From assembly GCA_000421065.1 (NCBI GenBank), contig ATWD01000001.1, positions 2,472,001-2,536,000 of the forward strand: 64,000 nt of DNA, written 5' to 3'. Of the stretch, positions 33,990 through 42,069 are shown one piece after another. Under the pieces are notes generated by a model, which saw only the letters and a list, made by a program, of their open reading frames with translations, was not told the DNA's origin and ran no database searches. The position numbers and the translations under genes were made by a program. Every line of letters starts with the position of its first letter. Within the stretch, counting starts at the first letter, position 1. The stretch comes from Acidobacteriaceae bacterium TAA 166 (GTDB lineage Bacteria; Acidobacteriota; Terriglobia; Terriglobales; Acidobacteriaceae).

Positions 33990-35795
33990 ATGACCCTCCG
34001 GACCCTCGTCACCGCCCTTCTTGGAATCGTTATGTTCTCATCCTCCGCCCCCGCGCAAAGGATCTCCGCCGACGGAGCTCCGCAGACCTTCAACTTCGTC
34101 GCCGATCAATACTTCTCCGATGTCCTGTTCCACTTCTCCCCCACCTACGGAACCCAGGCCGGTCTGCACCAGTACGACACGCAGCTTGAGGACTGCTCCG
34201 CAGCCGCCGTGCAAAAACAGATCGCTGCGCTGCACATCTACGAGAAGAAGATCGAAGAGATCGACCCCTCGGCCCTCGACGCCTCCGTCGCCGCCGATCG
34301 CGAGATCCTGCTCAACAGCATCAAGTCGCAGCTGCTGTCTCTCGAGGTCATCCGCAACTGGGAGAAGAACCCCGACAATTACTCCAGCGGAGTCACCAAC
34401 TCCATCTTCGTGCTGATGGAGCGCCCCTTCGCCCCGCCCAATACTCGTCTGCATGCTGTCGTCGAGCGCGAGAAGCAGATCCCGCAGGTCTTCGCCGAGG
34501 CGCGCAAGAACCTCAAAAATCCCCCGCACATCTTCACCGAGATCGCCCTCGAGCAGATCGATGGTCTCGTCAGCTTCTTCGAGAAGGATGTCCCCGATGC
34601 CTTCAAGGATGCCGACGATGCGAAGGCCAAGGCCGACTTCGCCCGCACCAACGCTCAGGCGATTCAGTCTCTCAAGGACTACGGCACATGGATGAAGTCC
34701 GATCTTCTGCCGCGCTCGAACGGCGACTATCGCCTCGGCACCGATACCTTCCGCAAAAAGCTCGCCTATGATGAGATGGTCGATGTTCCCCTCGACCGCC
34801 TGCTCCAGGTGGCCATGGATGATCTGCACCACAACCAGGCCGAGTTCGCCCGCGTCGCCAAAGAGGTCGATCCCGCAAAGACCCCGCAGGAGGTCCTCGC
34901 CGAGCTCGCCACCATTCACCCCGCGCCCGACAAGCTGCTCGACTCCTTCCACAACACCTTCGACTCGCTCATCGCCTTCATCCGCGCGCACAACATCATC
35001 ACCATCCCCAGCGACGTGCAGCCCACGCTCGAAGAGACGCCTCCCTTCATGCGGGCCACCACCTTCGCGTCGATGGACCCGCCCGGCCCCTTCGAGACCC
35101 GTTCCACCAAGGCCTACTTCAACGTCACGCTGCCCGAGCATGACTGGACCTCCGCGCACGTCGCCGAGCATATGGCCAGCTTCAACGTAGGCACCATCAT
35201 CTCCACCAGCGTGCACGAGGCCTACCCCGGCCACTATGTGCAGTTCCTCTGGCAGAACCAGTTCCCGTCGAAGATCCGCAAGCTCGTCGGAGCCAACTCC
35301 AACATCGAGGGCTGGGCCCACTACACCGAGCAGATGATGCTGGACGAAGGCTATGCTGCCGCGCCTCAAAACGCCACGCCCGAACAGGCGCGCGAAGCGA
35401 AGCTCATCCGTCTCGGCCAGCTGCAGGATGCCCTTTTACGCGATGCTCGCTTCGTCAACTCCATTAAGCTGCACACCGGCCTCGGCGAGCCGCCAAGCCC
35501 CGATGGAAAACCAGCCCAGTGGACCATCGAGCAGTCCGTCGACTTCTTCGTGAAAGAGGGCTACCAGTCGCGCTCCGTCGGCCTGGTCGAGACCAAGCGC
35601 GGCACCGCCGACGCCACCTATCTCTACTACACTCTGGGCAAGCTCGAGATCATGAAGCTGCGCGAAGACCTCAAGAAGAAGCAGGGCACAGCCTTTAACC
35701 TGCAGGCCTTTCACGACAACTTCATGCGCCAGGGCTTCGTGCCGGTCAAGGTCATCCGCAAGACCATGCTGCATGATGATTCTCCTGTGCTGTAA
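33990..35795 (+). CDS. Secreted DUF885-family putative metallopeptidase
   Basis: The 601-residue protein has a signal peptide (MTLRTLVTALLGIVMFSSSAPA-Q). The family's zinc signature appears as SVHEAYPGHYVQ (residues about 408-418; HEXXPGH), with GWAHYTEQMMLDEG downstream carrying the third ligand Glu, as in gluzincins. The C-terminal SVDFFVKEGYQSRSVG and YYTLGKLEIMKLR are typical of DUF885. Substrates of the family are unknown; peptidase activity is inferred. The next small gene begins 4 nt after its stop. Confidence 0.85.
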   Translation: MTLRTLVTALLGIVMFSSSAPAQRISADGAPQTFNFVADQYFSDVLFHFSPTYGTQAGLHQYDTQLEDCSAAAVQKQIAALHIYEKKIEEIDPSALDASVAADREILLNSIKSQLLSLEVIRNWEKNPDNYSSGVTNSIFVLMERPFAPPNTRLHAVVEREKQIPQVFAEARKNLKNPPHIFTEIALEQIDGLVSFFEKDVPDAFKDADDAKAKADFARTNAQAIQSLKDYGTWMKSDLLPRSNGDYRLGTDTFRKKLAYDEMVDVPLDRLLQVAMDDLHHNQAEFARVAKEVDPAKTPQEVLAELATIHPAPDKLLDSFHNTFDSLIAFIRAHNIITIPSDVQPTLEETPPFMRATTFASMDPPGPFETRSTKAYFNVTLPEHDWTSAHVAEHMASFNVGTIISTSVHEAYPGHYVQFLWQNQFPSKIRKLVGANSNIEGWAHYTEQMMLDEGYAAAPQNATPEQAREAKLIRLGQLQDALLRDARFVNSIKLHTGLGEPPSPDGKPAQWTIEQSVDFFVKEGYQSRSVGLVETKRGTADATYLYYTLGKLEIMKLREDLKKKQGTAFNLQAFHDNFMRQGFVPVKVIRKTMLHDDSPVL

Positions 35796-35799
35796 TGCC

Positions 35800-36042
35800 A
35801 TGAACTTATCTAGACGAAACAAAGCCTGGTTTGCATGGGCAAAGTCTTTCTTGAAGAAAGACTGGAAGTTGGAAGATTATCCATTGGATTATTTCGATCA
35901 GGGCGAATGCGCACCTGATTGCCCGCCGTATCGTCGCCATGAGCGATGGCGCGCCGATATTGTCCACTGGTGGGATGTCTCGGGACAAGGCAGTAGCAAA
36001 GAGGCTGCGTTAGAAGATGCCAAACAAAATTTGCCCAACTGA
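35800..36042 (+). CDS. Small orphan protein in an AT-richer segment
   Basis: The 80-residue protein starts at ATG 35800 (MNLSRRNKAW), overlapping no other gene. It is rich in Trp, Tyr and acidic residues (KKDWKLEDYPLDYFDQGECAPDCPPY, RADIVHWWDVSG). I do not recognise a family. The AT content is higher than in its neighbours and it is followed by a decayed gene, so the segment may be a small acquired island behind the DUF885 gene. No good ribosome site; coupled translation from the preceding stop is possible. Confidence 0.5.
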   Translation: MNLSRRNKAWFAWAKSFLKKDWKLEDYPLDYFDQGECAPDCPPYRRHERWRADIVHWWDVSGQGSSKEAALEDAKQNLPN

Positions 36043-36080
36043 AATCAAGTGGAAATGTAATGTATAGACTAGGAGTAAAT

Positions 36081-36330
36081 TCGGGGGACAGCTATCCACA
36101 AGATCCCAAATCATCTTCCCTGAGAATCAGGAGATCGATACTTACCCCGAGTTGCGTGACGACTTCATTCGAAATGTCCTTGAACTCGAGTGGGCATGGA
36201 TAACCGATGAATTCTTTGTATCTGAAGATTGGCGAAGTCTACGGTGTGGATGTGTCTCACATACCATCGAATTTCCTGAGATTTCTTCAGTTCGAGCGAT
36301 TCGCCTTATGCGCTCTCCCAGAGAGCGATA
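36081..36330 (+). pseudogene. Decayed orphan gene, immunity-protein-like remnant
   Basis: One frame reads IIFPENQEIDTYPELRDD and then FIRNVLELEWAWITDE. From about 36205 a different frame reads SLYLKIGEVYGVDVSHI. These two parts look like consecutive segments of one small acidic protein (pattern 'LEWAWISDES...KI..VYGVDVSDI', which I recall from orphan proteins next to polymorphic toxins), broken by a frameshift with a small deletion. No start with a ribosome site is visible. The family link is from memory and unverified. Confidence 0.35.
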
Positions 36331-36462
36331 CATTCTCGGTTTTCCATCTCTACCTTGGAACGATTACGATTCCTAAAGCTTTCTCCGCCCGCGAAAGTGT
36401 CATTCTTCCGTAACCCGTCCCCTGCTAGCATTTCCACAAAACGAGCTGCATCAAAGGAATTT

Positions 36463-37338
36463 ATGACGCAAAAGATACGTAAAGCAGTCTTCCCCGCCGC
36501 AGGCCTCGGCACCCGCTTCCTCCCCGCAACCAAAGCCACCCCCAAAGAGATGCTCTGCCTCGTCGACAAGCCCCTGATCCAGTACGGCGTCGAAGAGGCC
36601 GTCGCCGCCGGATGCACCGAGATCATCATCGTCACCGGCCGCGGCAAGAGCACCATGGAAGATCACTTCGATAAATCCTACGAGCTCGAAGCCACCCTCG
36701 CGGCCAAGAACAAGACCGCCCTGCTCGAGGTCGCGCGCTCCGTCTCGAAGCTCGCCAAGATCACCTACACCCGCCAGTCCGAGCCCCTCGGCCTCGGCCA
36801 CGCCGTCCTTCAGGCCAAAGAGATCGTCGGCAACGAGCCCTTCGCCGTCCTCCTCCCCGATGATATCGTCGACGCCTCCACGCCCTGCATGAAGCAGATG
36901 GTCGAAGCCTTCGAAGAGACCGGCTCCACCATCCTCGGCTCCGAGGTCGTCGAAGGCGCGGCCATCCAGAACTACGGCTGCCTCGCCGTCACCCCCGACC
37001 CCAAAAATCCCCGCCTGCTCGCCGTTAGCGACATGGTCGAGAAGCCCAAGCCCGAAGAGGCGCCCTCGCAGAATGCCATCATCGGCCGCTACATCCTCAC
37101 GCCGCGCATCTTCGAGATGCTCGAGAAGATCACCCCCGGAGCGGGCGGCGAGCTCCAGCTCACCGACGGCATCAAGGCCCTGCTCCAGCACGAGAAGGTC
37201 TACGGCTTCACCTACGAAGGCAAGCGTCACGACGCCGGAGACAAACTCGGCTTCCTCAAGGCCACCGTAGAGTTCGCCCTTCAGAACGAAAAGCTCGGGC
37301 CCGACTTCCGCGCCTGGCTCAAGCAACTCCCGCTGTAG
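36463..37338 (+). CDS. galU: UTP-glucose-1-phosphate uridylyltransferase
   Basis: The ATG at 36463 has AAAGGAA upstream; 291 residues. The nucleotidyltransferase signature KAVFPAAGLGTRFLPATKATPKEML is complete, as are LVDKPLIQYGVEEAVAAG, PLGLGHAVLQAK, VLLPDDIVD (metal-binding Asp) and GRYILTPRIFEML and YEGKRHDAGDKLGFL. It forms UDP-glucose from glucose-1-phosphate and UTP, supplying donors for the glycosyltransferases elsewhere in the window. It is flanked on both sides by AT-richer orphan genes. Confidence 0.95.
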   Translation: MTQKIRKAVFPAAGLGTRFLPATKATPKEMLCLVDKPLIQYGVEEAVAAGCTEIIIVTGRGKSTMEDHFDKSYELEATLAAKNKTALLEVARSVSKLAKITYTRQSEPLGLGHAVLQAKEIVGNEPFAVLLPDDIVDASTPCMKQMVEAFEETGSTILGSEVVEGAAIQNYGCLAVTPDPKNPRLLAVSDMVEKPKPEEAPSQNAIIGRYILTPRIFEMLEKITPGAGGELQLTDGIKALLQHEKVYGFTYEGKRHDAGDKLGFLKATVEFALQNEKLGPDFRAWLKQLPL

Positions 37339-37364
37339 AAACAGGCCGACGGAATGTCTCGGAC

Positions 37365-37440
37365 AACGCGCTTTTTCTCATAACACTATGTCTGCCCATC
37401 GGATGTCAGTTACAAAACCCGATGGCAGACGTAGCGCGTT
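37365..37440 (+). repeat. Nested inverted repeat after galU
   Basis: The outer arms AACGCGCT/AGCGCGTT enclose a second pair GTCTGCCCATCGG/CCGATGGCAGAC with a 16-nt centre. The left outer arm is followed by TTTTTCTC, so a terminator for galU is one reading. It is unlike the GCGCTGCC elements elsewhere and may be a remnant of a mobile element. Confidence 0.6.
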
Positions 37441-37455
37441 CTCATATTAAGAGCA

Positions 37456-37827
37456 ATGTTCCAGATAGCAATAGTATTCGACGAATACATGAAGTATGCT
37501 CTGACTCAATTTCTTTGCAAAGAAAACAGCTGTCGCATCGAATATGAGCTTCTGCGCAAAGATCCCACACAGACAGGGATCTTCTATCCCAAATTTTATG
37601 TATGGATAAAGTGCTTTCAAAAGGACGGAGTGGTAATAGAAGGGGCAGCCCGCTTAGCTGCTGTCAATAAGCAACAGTTTGAAGTCACGCACTTTTTACA
37701 AAAGATCAAATCAAAGCTAATTCGGACCAGATCGAAAACACCTTTCCCGCTCCTCTCGTCCAAGGGATTCTCCAGCGCGCCAAGCGATAATTCCGAACGG
37801 CATAAGGCGCGCCTTTATCGCTGCTAG
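37456..37827 (+). CDS. Orphan hypothetical protein in AT-richer DNA
   Basis: The 123-residue protein starts MFQIAIVFDEYMKYALTQFL and is rich in Lys, Phe and Tyr (FYPKFYVWIKCFQKDGVVIEG), unlike the Ala/Asp/Glu-rich neighbours. Codon use is different too, with many A/T-ending codons. The first 90 residues look like a compact alpha/beta domain; the last 30 are basic and of low order. No family recognised. Together with the orphan at 35.8 kb it suggests insertion around galU. It could also be non-coding. Confidence 0.4.
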   Translation: MFQIAIVFDEYMKYALTQFLCKENSCRIEYELLRKDPTQTGIFYPKFYVWIKCFQKDGVVIEGAARLAAVNKQQFEVTHFLQKIKSKLIRTRSKTPFPLLSSKGFSSAPSDNSERHKARLYRC

Positions 37828-37929
37828 CCAGCTATTCATCCCAAATTCAATCTCTGCTCATTCGGAGTCGCTAACGTTGCGCACGCGTGGCCCTCAGCCT
37901 CGCGACCTACTTCTCCGAAAGGATGCACC

Positions 37930-39255
37930 ATGCATACACTGCTCTCTCGCCGGTCGATCTTCCTCGCGACCCTCTCCACGGCGATCCTCCCCGCCGTGCC
38001 ATCCCTCGCGCAGAACCAGACCATTCCCGGCCCCGGCAACGCCCAGGCGGCCAAAACCGCCCAGGCCTCTCCCCTCGTCCAGAGCGCCTACGAGTTCGTC
38101 GTCGGCCAGGCCTTCCAGCTCTCCGACCGCAACCTCCGCACCCAGACCCTCGACGCCCTCACCAACCCCAACACCTGCATCCTGCATCGCGCCAACCTCA
38201 AGCCCGCCGACAAGCAGAACATCGTCGCCGAGCTCCTCGCCCAGGGCCTCATCAACCAGGCCGACGACGCCACCTTCCCCGGCGGCCTCCTCGCCGGAGT
38301 CTTTCCTCCCGTCCTCAACGACGGAACCTCCTGCCCGCACCTCCCGCAGCCCTTCTGGTCGGCCCCGGGAAGCAACTCCGGAAGCCATCACTCCTACCCT
38401 GGAGGCCTCCCCATCCATGAGTCCAATAACGACACCGCCGACATCGATCTCGCCGCCGAGTACGGCAACGTCTACGGCTCCAGCACCCGCTCCGGCCTCG
38501 CCGCCGTCAACCCTCAAGGCATCGACTCCCCCCATCCCAATAATCCCACCCCCAACGCCCTCAAGCTCGATCACGACCTCATCCTCGGAGCTCCCCTCTG
38601 GCACGATTGGGCCAAGAGCATCGTCTTCCAGTGGAACGCCGACGGCTCCGAGTTCCAGGAGCTGAGCATCGGCGGCAACGGAGCCAACATGGATAACTAC
38701 GGAGCCGCCGGAGACGGCCGCACCGGAGGACACCACATCCTCTCCGTTGCCGAGTCCATGCTGCGCGGCTTCTCCCCGGCCTTCATCATCACCCAGGCCA
38801 GCGCGCACTCCGCCCCCACCAGCGGCAACGAGTTCAAGGTCGTCAACTGGATCCGCGCCGCCGCTATCATCGCCCGCCTCGACCCCGTCGCCAAGGGCTA
38901 TCTCACCACCGATGGTCAGGGCAACCTCCGTCTGCCCGCCCTCGGCAAGACCGGTCAGATCGACCTGATCGCCGCCGGACAGACCAACGTCCTCACCGAG
39001 TACCTGCTCCACAACCTCTCCGACGCCGACTTCACCTTCTCCGGTCCAGCCGTCGCCGCCGACCAGCTCGTCCTCGCCCAGCTCGCTCCCAACTTCGGCT
39101 ACGATCCAGCAAAGGTTACCGTCTACAACACCAGATTCCGCAACGTCGTCTTCAGCAACTTCGGCGCCGAGCGTCTCTACGCCATCTACACCGCCAACGG
39201 TCTCGACGGCGTCCGTACCCAGATCCGAAAGCTCCGCGCCGACGGAAAGCTTTAG
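37930..39255 (+). CDS. Secreted HD-like protein with Tat-type signal
   Basis: The 441-residue protein begins with SRRSIFLAT in a hydrophobic signal region, a plausible twin-arginine signal, cleaved near SLA-Q. It contains H153-H154 in GSHHSYPGG and H163, H225-D226 in PLWHDWAK, H268-H269 in RTGGHHILS and H293. The order HH-YPGGL-H, then HD, then HH, then H is that of HD-domain phosphohydrolases such as the YhaM-like group (HHxxxGGL...HD...). No Rossmann or peptidase motif is seen. Export would be unusual for an HD enzyme. The assignment is inferred; a haloperoxidase-like alternative was considered and has less support. Confidence 0.5.
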   Translation: MHTLLSRRSIFLATLSTAILPAVPSLAQNQTIPGPGNAQAAKTAQASPLVQSAYEFVVGQAFQLSDRNLRTQTLDALTNPNTCILHRANLKPADKQNIVAELLAQGLINQADDATFPGGLLAGVFPPVLNDGTSCPHLPQPFWSAPGSNSGSHHSYPGGLPIHESNNDTADIDLAAEYGNVYGSSTRSGLAAVNPQGIDSPHPNNPTPNALKLDHDLILGAPLWHDWAKSIVFQWNADGSEFQELSIGGNGANMDNYGAAGDGRTGGHHILSVAESMLRGFSPAFIITQASAHSAPTSGNEFKVVNWIRAAAIIARLDPVAKGYLTTDGQGNLRLPALGKTGQIDLIAAGQTNVLTEYLLHNLSDADFTFSGPAVAADQLVLAQLAPNFGYDPAKVTVYNTRFRNVVFSNFGAERLYAIYTANGLDGVRTQIRKLRADGKL

Positions 39256-39267
39256 ACCCAGAAAGAT

Positions 39268-39310
39268 GTGCGCTGCCGCGCGGGCGTCCTGCGCGGCAGC
39301 GCCGTCTTCC
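39268..39310 (+). repeat. Palindromic intergenic element, short form (copy 7)
   Basis: GCGCTGCCGCGCGGGCG, then CCTGCGCGGCAGCGC, 12 nt after the HD-like gene; ends in GTCTTCC. The arms are perfect complements over GCGCTGCCGCGC/GCGCGGCAGCGC. Confidence 0.75.
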
Positions 39311-39404
39311 ACCCCACCTCGAATCCTCCACACTTCGTCGATCATCAAACCATCCGCATACTGATCTGCATACTGATCTACGGATCCACGGAGCGAAAAC
39401 CAAA

Positions 39405-40460
39405 ATGCCTTCTCTCTTCGACCCCATCCAGCTCGGCGACCTCCACCTTCCCAACCGAATCCTGATGGCGCCCCTCACCCGCCTCCGCGGCACCCCCGAC
39501 CACATCCCTACGCCCATCATGGCCGAGTACTACGCGCAGCGCGCCTCCGCCGGCCTCATCCTCTCCGAGGGCGTCCCCATCGATCCCCTCGGCGTCGGCT
39601 ACCAGAACGTCCCCGGCCTCTGGTCCAAGCAGCAGGTCGAGGCCTGGAAGCCTATCACCCAGGCTGTCCACGACGCCGGCGGACGCATCTTCGCGCAGAT
39701 CTGGCACGTCGGCCGCATCTCCGATCCCTCGCTGCTCGACGGCCGCCTTCCCGTCGCTCCCAGTCCCATCGCAGCCACCGGTTACGTCAGCCTCCTGCGC
39801 CCACAGCGCGGCTTCGTTACCCCGCACGCCCTCACCCTCGAAGAGATCAAAGGCGTCGTCGAGGCCTTCCGTCGCGGAGCCCAGAACGCCCATCTCGCGG
39901 GCTTCGATGGCGTCGAGCTCCACGGAGCCAACGGCTACCTCCTCGACCAGTTCCTGCAGGACGGCAGCAACCACCGCACCGACGAGTACGGCGGCCCCAT
40001 AGAGAACCGCGCCCGCCTCATGCTCGAGGCCGCGGATGCCGCCATCTCCGTCTTCGGCCCCGGCCGCGTCGGTATGCACCTCGCGCCGCGCGGAGACTCC
40101 CACGGCATCTCCGACTCCAACCCCACCGCCACCTTCAGCTATGTCGCCCGCGAGCTTGGCAGGCGTAAGCTCGCCTTCCTCGCCGCTCGCGAGTACGTCG
40201 GCCAGGACTCCCTTGGTCCGAAGCTCCGAGAGCTCTTCGGCGGAATCTTCGTCGCCAACGAGGCCATCGACCAGAAGACCGGCCAGCAGCTTCTCGATGA
40301 GGGCAAGGCCGACGCCGTGGCCTTCGGCAAGTTCTTCATCGCCAACCCCGATCTGCCAGCCCGCTTCGCCCGCGGCACTGAGCTCAACCGTCCCGAGCCC
40401 ACCACCTTCTACGCTTCGGGGAACACCGGCTATACCGACTATCCCGCGCTAAACGCCTGA
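39405..40460 (+). CDS. Old Yellow Enzyme family flavin oxidoreductase
   Basis: The 351-residue TIM barrel starts LFDPIQLGDLHLPNRILMAPLTR, as in NemA/OYE proteins. The active-site motif is HGANGYLLDQFLQDGSNHRTDEYGG, with the H..N pair that binds the phenolic or nitro substrate, and AQIWHVGRIS. FMN-binding residues near the C-terminus (DAVAFGKFFIANPDLP) are present. Family members reduce activated C=C bonds and nitro esters with NAD(P)H. It lies between the HD-like protein and the Y-family polymerase, with no regulator adjacent. Confidence 0.92.
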   Translation: MPSLFDPIQLGDLHLPNRILMAPLTRLRGTPDHIPTPIMAEYYAQRASAGLILSEGVPIDPLGVGYQNVPGLWSKQQVEAWKPITQAVHDAGGRIFAQIWHVGRISDPSLLDGRLPVAPSPIAATGYVSLLRPQRGFVTPHALTLEEIKGVVEAFRRGAQNAHLAGFDGVELHGANGYLLDQFLQDGSNHRTDEYGGPIENRARLMLEAADAAISVFGPGRVGMHLAPRGDSHGISDSNPTATFSYVARELGRRKLAFLAAREYVGQDSLGPKLRELFGGIFVANEAIDQKTGQQLLDEGKADAVAFGKFFIANPDLPARFARGTELNRPEPTTFYASGNTGYTDYPALNA

Positions 40461-40462
40461 AG

Positions 40463-40492
40463 AGACAGCGCTGCCGGCCGGCCATAGTCTTT
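40463..40492 (+). repeat. Palindromic intergenic element, short form (copy 8)
   Basis: GCGCTGCCGGCCGGCC with flanks GACA on the left and TAGTCTTT on the right, directly after the OYE gene and before the Y-family polymerase promoter region. Confidence 0.6.
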
Positions 40493-40518
40493 ATTTTCGC
40501 CTTATTTTCGCCTAAAAT
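40491..40518 (+). promoter_or_regulatory. Tandem 11-bp repeat plus candidate -10 box of the Y-family polymerase gene
   Basis: TTATTTTCGCC occurs twice in tandem (40491-40512) and is followed directly by TAAAAT (40513-40518), six nt before the ATG at 40525. The message may be leaderless. No LexA-type dyad is apparent. Confidence 0.45.
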
Positions 40519-40524
40519 GAGGCA

Positions 40525-41763
40525 ATGCCCACCCCCGGCGTCTCCTGGCTCTTCGCCGACCTCAACGCCTACTTCGCCTCCATCGAGCAGGAGCTGCGGC
40601 CCGAGCTGCGCGGCCGGCCCATCGCCGTCGTCCCCGTCGAGGCCGACTCCACCTGCTGCATCGCCATCAGCTACGAGGCCAAGCGCTACGGCCTCTCCGG
40701 CGGCATTCATGTCTCCAAAGCCAGGGAACTCTGCCCACACATCACCCTCGTGAAGGCGCGTCCGCGCCTCTACATCGAGTTTCACGATCAGATCAAGGCC
40801 GCCATCGAGCGCTGCGTTCCTATCCAGAAGGTAATGTCCTGCGACGAGTTCGCCTGCCGCCTGATCGGCCGCGAGTGCGACCCTCTCCGCGCCACCGAGA
40901 TCGCCTATGCCATCAAGCGCGAGATTCGCTCCGTGGGCTCCACCTTGCGCTGCTCCATCGGCCTTGGCCCCAACCGTTTTCTGGCTAAGGTCGCCGCCGA
41001 CGTACTGAAGCCGGACGGCCTGATGCTCTTCGACCGGTCCATGCTGCCGGATGCGCTCTTCGGCCTGGAGCTGTCGGATCTTCCCGGCGTCGGTCATCGC
41101 ATGGAGAAGCGGCTGCGCTCGGCAGGAATCAGCAGCGTGCGTCAGCTCTGCAGCCTGCGCCGCGACCAGATGAGCGCCCTGTGGGGAAACGTCTGGGGAG
41201 ATCGCATGTGGCTCTGGTTTCGCGGCGAAGACTTTGTGGAACCAGAGGACAAGCCCAAGCAGAGCTTCAGCCGGCAGCACATTTTGCCGCCCGCCTGCAG
41301 AGACTCCGAACGCGCCCGGGCCGTGGCCATCAAGCTGATGCTCTCGGCCGCACGCCGCATGCGGGAGCAGAATTTATGGGCAGGAGCGGTCTTTCTATGT
41401 GTCGGCTTCGCCGGTCAACGGAGGGCGCTTGAGGCGTTGATCCGGTTCACGCCAAGCCAGTCACCCGCCGTGCTGCAGATGCAGCTCATCGAGTTGTGGA
41501 AGGAGGTGCCGCCGGACGCCACGCCGACGGATATCACCGTGGGGGTATCCGATCTGGAGCCTGAGCGTGTGGGCCTCTTCGAGGCTCCGAGGGATGCGCG
41601 TGAGCGGGTCACCGAGACCGTCGATCGCCTCAACACGCGCTACGGCCTCAACTCCGTCTACCTCGGCTCCATCCACAACGTACGCAAAGAGGCTCCCACG
41701 CGCATCTCCTTCGGGGCGCCACCGCCACGAAAGGACTTCGAAGACACCGCCGATGAAGATTGA
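40525..41763 (+). CDS. Y-family DNA polymerase (Pol IV/DinB-like)
   Basis: The 412-residue protein has the palm residues D12 in WLFADLNAYFASIEQ and D107-E108 in VMSCDEFACRL, so both catalytic carboxylate sites are kept. CSIGLGPNRFLAKVAADVLKPDGL and the HhH motif LPGVGHRMEKRLRSAG follow, then the little-finger domain. SCDEF replaces the usual S(I/V)DE(A/V), a mild divergence. Such polymerases perform translesion synthesis. No imuA-, recA-like or lexA gene lies next to it, so it is not the classical ImuAB cassette. Confidence 0.88.
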   Translation: MPTPGVSWLFADLNAYFASIEQELRPELRGRPIAVVPVEADSTCCIAISYEAKRYGLSGGIHVSKARELCPHITLVKARPRLYIEFHDQIKAAIERCVPIQKVMSCDEFACRLIGRECDPLRATEIAYAIKREIRSVGSTLRCSIGLGPNRFLAKVAADVLKPDGLMLFDRSMLPDALFGLELSDLPGVGHRMEKRLRSAGISSVRQLCSLRRDQMSALWGNVWGDRMWLWFRGEDFVEPEDKPKQSFSRQHILPPACRDSERARAVAIKLMLSAARRMREQNLWAGAVFLCVGFAGQRRALEALIRFTPSQSPAVLQMQLIELWKEVPPDATPTDITVGVSDLEPERVGLFEAPRDARERVTETVDRLNTRYGLNSVYLGSIHNVRKEAPTRISFGAPPPRKDFEDTADED

Positions 41764-41833
41764 AAGCAGCCGCCGGCAAGATGGAAAGCAGTCGCATTGC
41801 TGAAACTTGGAAAGAAAATTTTAGCCTCGGAAG

Positions 41834-42005
41834 GGTGTCATCCTGAGCGGAGTGACCGAAGGGAAGGGAGTCGAAGGATCTGCGGTTTTTCTCCGCGCCA
41901 TCAAATCCAGTTGAAAGCCACTGGATATGAGCCTATGGAAATTTCCATGGCAGGGACAAAAACGCAGATCCTTCGACTCCGCTACGCTCCGCTCAGGATG
42001 ACACC
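41834..42005. repeat. Long inverted-repeat element, MITE-like
   Basis: The left arm GGTGTCATCCTGAGCGG...(41834-41887, ending AAGGATCTGCGG) and the right arm (41961-42005, starting CGCAGATCCTTCGACTCC and ending TCAGGATGACACC) are long imperfect complements around a centre of about 70 nt. Such TCATCCTGAGCG/AAGGATCTG elements are frequent in Terriglobia intergenic DNA. It lies between the polymerase gene and the ABC-F gene and encodes nothing; it could be a MITE or a structured RNA. The 41764-42069 gap holds nothing else that I can see. Confidence 0.8.
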
Positions 42006-42069
42006 GTTAAAAAAGCAGAGAGAGCCAGAACGACGAGCAACGGGTCAGACGCGAAGATGACCATAAGTC

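Noticed and set aside
37930..39255. Vanadium haloperoxidase-type or PAP2 enzyme
   Set aside because: Histidines are present but no KXXXXXXRP...PSGH...SRXXXXXHXXXD pattern.
37894..39348. 484-codon antisense frame over the HD-like protein
   Set aside because: Low-complexity G/V/D/E composition and no start signal; the plus strand has signal peptide and ligand pattern.
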